Positions 1-4,198 of a DNA stretch of 7,839 nt are shown piece by piece. How positions within the stretch are numbered: position 1 is the first letter of the stretch; the number at the start of each line of letters is the position of its first letter. The stretch is from NCBI GenBank assembly GCA_947600345.1, contig CANQGC010000127.1, positions 1 through 7,839 of the forward strand. The letters run 5' to 3'. This stretch comes from an uncultured Clostridia bacterium (GTDB lineage Bacteria; Bacillota; Clostridia; Christensenellales; Aristaeellaceae). The notes beneath the pieces were generated by a model. That model did not search any database. It saw only the letters and a list, made by a program, of their open reading frames with translations, and was not told the DNA's origin. The position numbers and the translations under genes were made by a program.

Positions 1-369
1 GAGGAAACGGAAGCGGCTGAACCGCTGGCCCTACCCGCGCCGGATGCGGATGCCGCGAACGAGGCGACGGAAGCCGCTCAGGACAACATCGAGGCGGATG
101 CCGGAGAGGATGTAGCGGAGGACAGCGAGGAACCCGCAGAGACGGGAGCGGGGGACATGGAGCGGGCCTACAACGCCACGGGCGACCGCCGGAAGGAATT
201 GGTGAAGGCCATTTCGGAGATCACCGGCGAACCCGCCAAGTACCAGAATGCGTCCAGCTTCGCGTACCAGATCGGCGGGTACACGGTAGACAAGGCGGGC
301 ACCCTGACGGGGCCGCACAACCCGGAATTGCTGGAAGCCCTCGAAGCCTGCGGCTTCCAGGCGGAATAA
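1..369 (+). CDS. 3' end of an unrecognised protein with acidic linker and small C-terminal domain
   Basis: The frame is open from the first base of the window, so the start lies to the left; 122 residues are visible. Residues 1-52 are low-complexity, rich in Ala, Glu, Asp and Pro, and look like a disordered acidic linker. Residues about 60-120 look folded, with a helix containing RKELVKAISEITGEP, then FAYQIGGYTVDKAGTLTGPH, then a C-terminal helix ending in EACGFQAE. This C-terminal part loosely recalls small modules of hypothetical or so-called virulence-related proteins in Clostridia, sometimes linked to mobile elements. That is recollection and not a family assignment. An ATG at 157 has a G-rich stretch upstream and could start a separate 70-residue protein, but the open acidic reading frame upstream favours a single longer protein. 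The gene converges on the tRNA transcript. Function unknown. Confidence 0.7.
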   Translation, partial: EETEAAEPLALPAPDADAANEATEAAQDNIEADAGEDVAEDSEEPAETGAGDMERAYNATGDRRKELVKAISEITGEPAKYQNASSFAYQIGGYTVDKAGTLTGPHNPELLEALEACGFQAE

Positions 370-375
370 AAGCAA

Positions 376-401
376 AATGCCCGGCCATCGCGCCGGGCAT
401 T
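376..401. terminator. Hairpin terminator, probably bidirectional
   Basis: A perfect 10-bp stem (aatgcccggc at 376-385 pairs with gccgggcatt at 392-401) closes a 6-nt loop, 6 bases after the stop codon of the partial gene. In the + direction the downstream sequence is only moderately T-rich. In the minus direction it is followed by TTGCTTTTATT, so it may also back up the tRNA terminator. Confidence 0.7.
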
Positions 402-412
402 GCTGTGTATGG

Positions 413-439
413 AAAAAGCCCGCTCTTCCGAGCGGGCTT
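413..439 (-). terminator. Rho-independent terminator of the tRNA transcript
   Basis: The 10-bp stem aagcccgctc (416-425) / gagcgggctt (430-439) has a 4-nt loop. Read on the minus strand it begins 1 nt past the tRNA CCA end and is followed by five T residues (413-417), so it fits an intrinsic terminator for the tRNA. In the + direction it lacks a T tract. Confidence 0.85.
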
Positions 440-440
440 G

Positions 441-516
441 TGGTGGTCTGTATTGGACTCGAACCAATGACCCCCGCGATGTGAACACGGTGCTCTACCA
501 ACTGAGCCAACAGACC
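441..516 (-). tRNA. tRNA-Val, anticodon CAC
   Basis: The minus strand folds into a full 76-nt cloverleaf. The acceptor stem is GGTCTGT / ACAGACC, the D-arm GCTC-AGTTGGTA-GAGC, the anticodon stem CCGTG / CGCGG (one G-T pair), the anticodon loop TTCACAT, the variable loop GGGTC, and the T-arm ATTGG-TTCGAGT-CCAAT. The discriminator is A and the CCA end is encoded (441-443). The anticodon CAC at 481-483 reads the valine codon GUG. It is transcribed from the promoter at 599-627, through a truncated copy of its own 5' end, and ends at the hairpin at 413-439. Confidence 0.95.
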
Positions 517-541
517 AGGTAGTTATGTAAATCGGCCAGTA

Positions 542-568
542 TGTTCTACCAACTGAGCCAACAGACCA
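542..568 (-). pseudogene. Truncated tRNA-Val copy (5' acceptor strand and D-arm only)
   Basis: Bases 542-568 repeat 491-517 with one mismatch (544 versus 493), an exact run of 24 bp being 545-568. On the minus strand it reads GGTCTGT, TG, GCTC, AGTTGGTA, GAAC: tRNA nucleotides 1-26, with the G-to-A change breaking one D-stem pair. No anticodon arm, T-arm or 3' acceptor strand follows. The next 25 bases lead directly into the intact tRNA. The fragment lies on the promoter side, so it is transcribed as a leader. It could be left from deletion of the upstream member of a tandem tRNA pair, or from recombination at the tRNA. Confidence 0.85.
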
Positions 569-598
569 TACCGGCGGGCTTTCCCTGCCGACTTATCT

Positions 599-627
599 AT
601 TTTACATCATGGCGCGGGGTTTGTCAA
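599..627 (-). promoter_or_regulatory. Sigma-A promoter of the tRNA-Val transcript
   Basis: On the minus strand there is a perfect -35 box TTGACA (627-622), a 17-bp spacer, and a -10 box TAAAAT (604-599). The predicted start is near 592, giving a leader of about 75 nt that includes the truncated tRNA copy. Confidence 0.85.
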
Positions 628-753
628 GCCCTTTTTTGCAGAAATTGCGAGGGAGAGGGGCAGGTCTTGTTGGTTTGTTGGCGGATTGATGCCAAGCGCT
701 TGCTGGCGGTCGCGGCGGGGCGTTGGAGAGTTAGTGGCGGCTACTTTTCAATC

Positions 754-772
754 GGGGAAGCTTCGCTTCCCC
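754..772. repeat. Hairpin ggggaagc-ttc-gcttcccc
   Basis: A perfect 8-bp stem with a 3-nt loop, 13 bases after the first ttagtggcgg module. At the matching place in the right copy (7616-7649) there is an unrelated 11-bp hairpin, so this slot of the repeat holds a hairpin of variable sequence. Confidence 0.75.
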
Positions 773-830
773 TCATAAAAGGCGCGTCGCCGGCGGATCG
801 CGGATTGGAGGTGATGGGGCGTTGGGTTTT

Positions 831-880
831 GGGGTTACGCCTCCGCTGCCGCTACGGCGGGGCTGCCGCCCCGGACCCTG
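831..880. repeat. Extra ttacgc anchor with two GC hairpins
   Basis: The anchor ggggttacgc (831-840) is identical to that of the right copy (7734-7742 region). It is followed by the hairpin ctgccg-cta-cggcgg (846-860, one G-T pair) and the competing or adjacent hairpin cggggc-tgcc-gccccg (858-873), then ggaccc. The ending matches the 20-nt units at 1021-1080, which also end in gaccc, although the stem sequences differ. Confidence 0.6.
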
Positions 881-890
881 CGAGTTAGTG

Positions 891-957
891 GCGGCCCGCG
901 GTAGGGGACGATGGAAGGGGAGTGCGAATTGCCAAACTGAATTTGGCCGCGGGCCGC
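891..957. repeat. Long-spacer inverted repeat module (left copy)
   Basis: The arm gcggcccgcgg (891-901) pairs perfectly with ccgcgggccgc (947-957), 11 bp, around a 45-nt spacer. The right copy has the same module at 7660-7731 with 13-bp arms. The two spacers are recognisably related, sharing cgatgga, gtgcg, gcc, aact and atttgg in order. The module directly follows ttagtg in this copy. Confidence 0.8.
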
Positions 958-1020
958 ATGGGGGCGGGGCCTTGTGCCCGCAAACCGCAATCGCCTACTT
1001 AGCGCAACCTTTGGAGTTAC

Positions 1021-1080
1021 GCTGGGCTCCGCCCAGACCCGGCGGGCTCTGCCCGGACCCGCTGGGCTCCGCCCAGACCT
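1021..1080. repeat. Three tandem 20-nt hairpin units
   Basis: There are three exact-length 20-nt units. Units 1 and 3 are gctgggctccgcccagacc plus c or t, folding as ctgggc-tcc-gcccag. Unit 2 folds as cgggc-tct-gcccg. Between units 1 and 2 a stem T-A pair has become C-G on both sides, so pairing is kept. The right copy has only two units (7741-7780). Confidence 0.85.
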
Positions 1081-1081
1081 G

Positions 1082-1104
1082 CTTAAGGGACGCTGTCCCT
1101 TAAG
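1082..1104. repeat. Hairpin cttaagggac / gtcccttaag
   Basis: A perfect 10-bp stem (1082-1091 with 1095-1104) with a 3-nt loop gct. The right copy at 7782-7804 has the identical stem with loop tct. No T tract follows on either strand, so it does not look like a plain terminator. Confidence 0.85.
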
Positions 1105-1112
1105 AATCTCTG

Positions 1113-1135
1113 CCAAGGAACCTGAGGTTCCTTGG
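1113..1135. repeat. Hairpin ccaaggaacc / ggttccttgg
   Basis: A perfect 10-bp stem (1113-1122 with 1126-1135) with loop tga. Flanking gaatc (1104-1108) and gattc (1135-1139) could pair as an outer stem, sharing base 1135. The same hairpin is at 7813-7835. Confidence 0.85.
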
Positions 1136-1191
1136 ATTCTCCCTTATGCTGCCGCGTTTGGGCCGGGCCTCCCGTTCCCCAACCAAACGAA

Positions 1192-1226
1192 GACCTCTGG
1201 CCCTCGGATCTATGGGGCCAGAGGTC
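1192..1226. repeat. Twin hairpin 1, loop TCGGATCTATG
   Basis: A perfect 12-bp stem: gacctctggccc (1192-1203) with gggccagaggtc (1215-1226). The loop 1204-1214 is tcggatctatg. A second short stem, acgaa (1187-1191) with ttcgt (1231-1235), can extend it past a 4-nt bulge. Confidence 0.9.
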
Positions 1227-1263
1227 GTGCTTCGTACCAACGCTCCTACAGAAACGCAACGCA

Positions 1264-1300
1264 GGACTTTGGGCCCTCGGATCTATGGGGCCCAAAGTCC
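1264..1300. repeat. Twin hairpin 2, loop TCGGATCTATG
   Basis: A perfect 13-bp stem: ggactttgggccc (1264-1276) with gggcccaaagtcc (1288-1300). The loop 1277-1287 is identical to that of twin hairpin 1. The inner ggccc/gggcc pairs are shared with hairpin 1, while the outer stem differs on both arms in a pairing-preserving way. Confidence 0.9.
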
Positions 1301-1327
1301 GTCGCTCAAACGCGGCAGCATATGGCC

Positions 1328-1342
1328 GCCGGCCCCGCCGGC
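1328..1342 (-). terminator. GC hairpin abutting the permease stop codon
   Basis: The perfect 6-bp stem gccggc (1328-1333) / gccggc (1337-1342) has loop ccc and overlaps the last base of the stop codon on the minus strand. There is no T tract after it, so termination there is uncertain. Any transcript that continues would run into the inverted repeat unit at 1145-1322. Confidence 0.4.
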
Positions 1343-2511
1343 TAGCCTGCCTTGCCGGTCTTGTGGTTGGAGACTACGTCGAAGATGACCGCGACCAGCA
1401 GGACGCTGCCCTTGACGACGTACTGCCAGTTGTTGTCCAGGCCGATGATGCTCATGCCCTGGTTGATGACGCCCAGCAGGATTGCGCCGACCATGATGCC
1501 CGGCACCGTGCCGCTGCCGCCGTAGGCCGAGGCGCCACCGATGAAGCAGGAGCCGATGGCGTCCATCTCAAAGGAGGTACCGGTATCGCCGTTGACCGAG
1601 CCGATGCGCGCCGCCATCAGCAGGCCGGAGAGGCCCGCCAGCAGGCTCATCGAGGCGTAGGCCATGAAGTAGACCTTCTTCGTGTCGATGCCCGAGAGCT
1701 TCGAAGCCTTCTCGTTGCCGCCCACCGCGTAGAAGTAGCGGCCGAAGGCCGTCTTCGAGGTGATGAAGGCGTAGATGAAGATCACGGCCAGCACCCACAG
1801 CGCCATCACCGGGATGCCCTTGTAGTGGGCCAGCTTCCAGGTGTAGACCAGAACCAGCGCGTCGATCACGATGATCTTGCCGAACTGGCTGATGGCGGAG
1901 GCCTGCTTGTAGCCCTTCTGGGCCTTGCGGGCGCGGTTCACGATCGTGAACAGCAGCAGCACCGCCGCCACGACGATGCCCACTGCGAAGGCCGACCACT
2001 TCGTCTCCACGTCCACGCCGGGGATGTTGATGTAAGAGGCGAATATGTTCAGGAACAGCTTGTTGTTGATGCTGACCGTGTGGGAGTCGAGCACCACGCG
2101 GCCAAAGCCGCGGAACAGGAACATGCCCGCCAGCGTGCAGATGAAGGGCGGGATGTGCACGTAGCCGATCCAGAAGCCCTGCCAGACGCCGATCACGCAG
2201 GCCGCCGCCAGGCAGATCAGGATGACCAGTATGGCGTTCAGGTGCGTGTTCGCCATCAGCTGCGCGCCGATCGCGCCGATCAGGCAGACGGTGGAGCCGA
2301 CCGACAGATCAACGTTGCCGCCGGTCAGTATGCACAGCAGCATGCCGCAGGCCATGACCAGCACGTAGGCGTTCTGCAGCAGCAGGTTCGACATGTTCTG
2401 CGGATAGAGCAGCCGGCCCTTGGTCAGGGCGGCAAAGAGCACAAATACCACCACCAGGGCGATGACCATGGTGTACTTCTTGATGAACTGGGTGACGCTC
2501 GTCTTCGTCAT
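1342..2511 (-). CDS. mmsB: Sugar ABC transporter permease, MmsB/GguB type
   Basis: A 389-residue membrane permease of the ribose/xylose/galactose class (CUT2), expected to form the homodimeric channel for the ChvE-type importer encoded upstream. About eleven hydrophobic segments are visible, near residues 14-30, 47-63, 71-85, 93-110, 121-136, 175-191, 213-225, 233-250, 281-299, 336-353 and 365-380. Family motifs seen are GGNVDLSVGS (64-73), the cytoplasmic coupling-loop region TAFGRYFYAVGGNEKASKLS (254-273) and GGASAYGGSGTVPG (325-338). The length suits the multiple-monosaccharide subgroup, which is longer than RbsC. The ATG at 2511 is preceded by GAGGGGG and lies 18 bases after the stop of the ATPase gene, so the two are co-transcribed. 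The gene is last in the operon, and its stop codon adjoins a hairpin and the 178-bp inverted repeat unit. Confidence 0.95.
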   Translation of the reverse strand: MTKTSVTQFIKKYTMVIALVVVFVLFAALTKGRLLYPQNMSNLLLQNAYVLVMACGMLLCILTGGNVDLSVGSTVCLIGAIGAQLMANTHLNAILVILICLAAACVIGVWQGFWIGYVHIPPFICTLAGMFLFRGFGRVVLDSHTVSINNKLFLNIFASYINIPGVDVETKWSAFAVGIVVAAVLLLFTIVNRARKAQKGYKQASAISQFGKIIVIDALVLVYTWKLAHYKGIPVMALWVLAVIFIYAFITSKTAFGRYFYAVGGNEKASKLSGIDTKKVYFMAYASMSLLAGLSGLLMAARIGSVNGDTGTSFEMDAIGSCFIGGASAYGGSGTVPGIMVGAILLGVINQGMSIIGLDNNWQYVVKGSVLLVAVIFDVVSNHKTGKAG

Positions 2512-2529
2512 TGTTGCAGCCCCCTCGCG

Positions 2530-4065
2530 TTATTCTTTGCCGGACTTGAGGATCGCGGCCATGATCTTCTCCTGCGTGGCCTCGGCGGCGGGCATCTCCG
2601 CCACCATGTGGCCCTCGTTCATGACGTAGATGCGATCGCACATGCCCAGCAGCTCCGGCATCTCCGAAGAAATCATCACGACCGACTTCCCCTGGGCCAC
2701 CAGGTCGTTCATGATGCAGTAGATTTCGTACTTGGCGCCCACGTCGATGCCGCGGGTGGGCTCGTCCAGGATCAGCACGTCCGAGTCGGCGAACATCCAC
2801 TTGGCCAGCAGCACCTTCTGCTGGTTGCCGCCCGAGAGGTTGCCCACCAGCTGCTGCACGGTGGGCGTCTTGGTGTTGAGCTTCTGCCGGTACTCCTCCG
2901 CCGCGGCGTTCTCCTTATCTACGTCGATCACGCCGTGAGAGCAGATCTTGTCCATGCGCGCCATGGTGGTGTTCATGGCGATGGACTTGTCCAGCACCAG
3001 GCCGTTGCCCTTGCGGTCCTCGGTGACGTAGGCCAGGCCCGCCTCGATGGCGGCGCGCTCGCTGCGAAGCTTCGCGGGCTTGCCATTGATGAAGAGCTCG
3101 CCGGAGATGTTCGTGCCGTAGGAGCCACCGAAGATGCTCATCGCCAGCTCCGTCCGCCCCGCGCCCTGCAGGCCGGAGAAGCCAACGATCTCGCCCTTGT
3201 GCACGTTGAACGATACGTCATCCACGACCTTCTTCTCGATGTAGACCGGATGGAACACGTTCCAGTGCTTGACCTCCATGCCGACCTCGGAGGAGATGTG
3301 GTGCTCGCGGGCGGGGTAGCGGTCGGAGATTTCGCGGCCGACCATGCCGCGGATGATGCGGTCCTCGTCCACCTGGCGGGCGGTGTTGTCGATGGTCTCG
3401 ATGGTCGAGCCGTCGCGCACCACGGTGATCTTGTCCGCCACGTAGGCGATCTCGTTGAGCTTATGGGAGATGATGATGCTGGTCATGCCCTGCTTTTTGA
3501 AGCTCAGCAGCAGATCCAGCAGCATCTTCGAATCCTCCTCGTTCAGCGACGAGGTCGGCTCGTCCAGGATCAGGAGCTTGACGTTCTTGCTCAGCGCCTT
3601 GGCGATCTCCACCAGCTGCTGCTTGCCGGTGCCGATGTCCTTGATCAGCGTCGTGGCGTCGTCCTTGAGGCCCACTTGCTTCATGTGCTGCTCGGCCTCG
3701 TGATAGGTCTCATCCCAGTTGATGCCGAACTTGCCCTTGCGCTCGTTGCCCAGGAACATGTTCTCGCCGATGGACAGCTCGGGAATCAGCGCCAGCTCCT
3801 GGTGGATGATGACGATGCCCTTCTGCTCGCTGTCGTTGAGCGTCTTGAACTGGCAGGTCTCGCCATTGTAGATGATGTCGCCCGTATACGTTCCGTAGGG
3901 ATAGATGCCGCTCAACACGTTCATCAGCGTGGACTTGCCGGCGCCGTTTTCGCCGACCAGCGCGTGGATCTCTCCCCGCTCCACCTCGAGATTGACGTTG
4001 TCCAGCGCCTTCACGCCCGGGAACTCCTTTGTGATGTTTTTCATCACAAGAATGTTGTCTGCCAA
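2530..4065 (-). CDS. mmsA: Sugar ABC transporter ATP-binding protein, MmsA/GguA type
   Basis: A 511-residue tandem-ATPase subunit that powers monosaccharide import. Domain 1 has Walker A GENGAGKST (38-46), Q-loop Q89, the family's modified signature DIGTGKQQ (143-150), Walker B LLILDEPTSSL (164-174) and switch H201. Domain 2 has the degenerate P-loop GLQGAGRTE (298-306), signature LSGGNQQK (410-417), Walker B VLILDEPTRGID (430-441), and SSEMPE (466-471) where a switch His would be. Such asymmetry, with one canonical and one altered site, is usual in RbsA/XylG/GguA proteins. I place the start at TTG 4065, giving MADNILVMKNITKEFPG: AGGAGG sits 9 bases upstream, and the N-terminus matches family members. 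An in-frame ATG at 4119 would add 18 residues with no family resemblance. It is 133 bases downstream of chvE, separated by a strong hairpin. Confidence 0.96.
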   Translation of the reverse strand: MADNILVMKNITKEFPGVKALDNVNLEVERGEIHALVGENGAGKSTLMNVLSGIYPYGTYTGDIIYNGETCQFKTLNDSEQKGIVIIHQELALIPELSIGENMFLGNERKGKFGINWDETYHEAEQHMKQVGLKDDATTLIKDIGTGKQQLVEIAKALSKNVKLLILDEPTSSLNEEDSKMLLDLLLSFKKQGMTSIIISHKLNEIAYVADKITVVRDGSTIETIDNTARQVDEDRIIRGMVGREISDRYPAREHHISSEVGMEVKHWNVFHPVYIEKKVVDDVSFNVHKGEIVGFSGLQGAGRTELAMSIFGGSYGTNISGELFINGKPAKLRSERAAIEAGLAYVTEDRKGNGLVLDKSIAMNTTMARMDKICSHGVIDVDKENAAAEEYRQKLNTKTPTVQQLVGNLSGGNQQKVLLAKWMFADSDVLILDEPTRGIDVGAKYEIYCIMNDLVAQGKSVVMISSEMPELLGMCDRIYVMNEGHMVAEMPAAEATQEKIMAAILKSGKE

Positions 4066-4136
4066 GTTTGGATGCCTCCTCTTTGCCCTTCGCCGGCCGC
4101 GACCGGGGTCAGGGAGCATATCCGATGAATATAGGA

Positions 4137-4165
4137 GAGGGGGCGGGGTTATGCCCCGCCCCCTC
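4137..4165 (-). promoter_or_regulatory. GC-rich intercistronic hairpin between chvE and mmsA
   Basis: A perfect 12-bp stem (gagggggcgggg at 4137-4148 with ccccgccccctc at 4154-4165) has a 5-nt loop. On the minus strand it is followed by TCCTATATTC, so it lacks a terminator T tract. It starts 33 bases after the chvE stop codon. It probably stabilises the 3' end of chvE mRNA or partly attenuates transcription into mmsA and mmsB; this role is inferred from its position. Confidence 0.75.
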
Positions 4166-4198
4166 GGTTTTCACTGCCTCAAACTGTCTCTTTCAAGA

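Larger units (their letters stand above)
660..1139. repeat. Left copy of a composite hairpin-rich intergenic repeat
   Basis: No credible gene lies here; open frames are short and unlike any protein. The region shares ordered modules with 7574-7839 in the same orientation. These are a ggtttgttggcg / gcgttggagag stretch followed by ttagtggcgg; a hairpin; an 11-13-bp inverted repeat with a roughly 45-nt spacer; the anchor gg-nn-ttacgc; tandem 20-nt GC hairpin units; a cttaagggac hairpin; and a ccaaggaacc hairpin. This copy is longer than the right one: the ttagtggcgg module occurs twice (731-740, 885-894) and the ttacgc anchor twice (835-840, 1017-1022). Overall it resembles REP/BIME-type dispersed palindromic DNA, but I cannot match it to a named family. 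Confidence 0.85.
1145..1322. repeat. 178-bp unit with 16-bp terminal inverted repeats and twin hairpins
   Basis: The left end tatgctgccgcgtttg (1145-1160) and right end caaacgcggcagcata (1307-1322) are perfect inverted repeats. Inside are two long hairpins, 1192-1226 and 1264-1300, with different outer stems but the same 11-nt loop. The unit follows the ccaaggaacc hairpin by 9 bases and ends 19 bases past the permease stop codon. It contains no gene. It has the outline of a MITE or of a large structured RNA. No flanking target-site duplication is evident (ccctt on the left, tggcc on the right). Confidence 0.8.

Noticed and set aside
143..150. Altered first ABC signature (residues 143-150 of MmsA, GTGKQQ instead of LSGGQ) as a damaged ATPase (coordinates here are residues)
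   Set aside because: To my knowledge this variant is normal for the first domain of the multiple-monosaccharide ATPase subgroup, and all other key residues are intact.
822..1116. Short open frames on both strands within the hairpin arrays
   Set aside because: They are built from palindromic repeat DNA and read similarly on both strands, have no convincing ribosome binding site, and their content follows the repeat period.
1082..1135. The two perfect 10-bp hairpins as ordinary rho-independent terminators
   Set aside because: No T tract follows on either strand, and the same pair recurs in the right array away from any fixed gene end, so repeat is the safer label.
660..1140. Possible CRISPR array
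   Set aside because: Units are contiguous or irregularly spaced, differ in sequence, and have no constant-length unique spacers; no cas gene is present.
1145..1322. Classical insertion sequence
   Set aside because: The terminal inverted repeats enclose no transposase, and no target-site duplication is visible. At most it is a non-autonomous element.
1132..4128. A 998-codon open frame on the + strand opposite mmsB and mmsA
   Set aside because: It mirrors two clearly recognisable minus-strand genes. Its product is His-, Asp- and Val-rich with no family resemblance. Long antisense frames are expected where GC-rich codon use avoids the codons that read as stops on the other strand.
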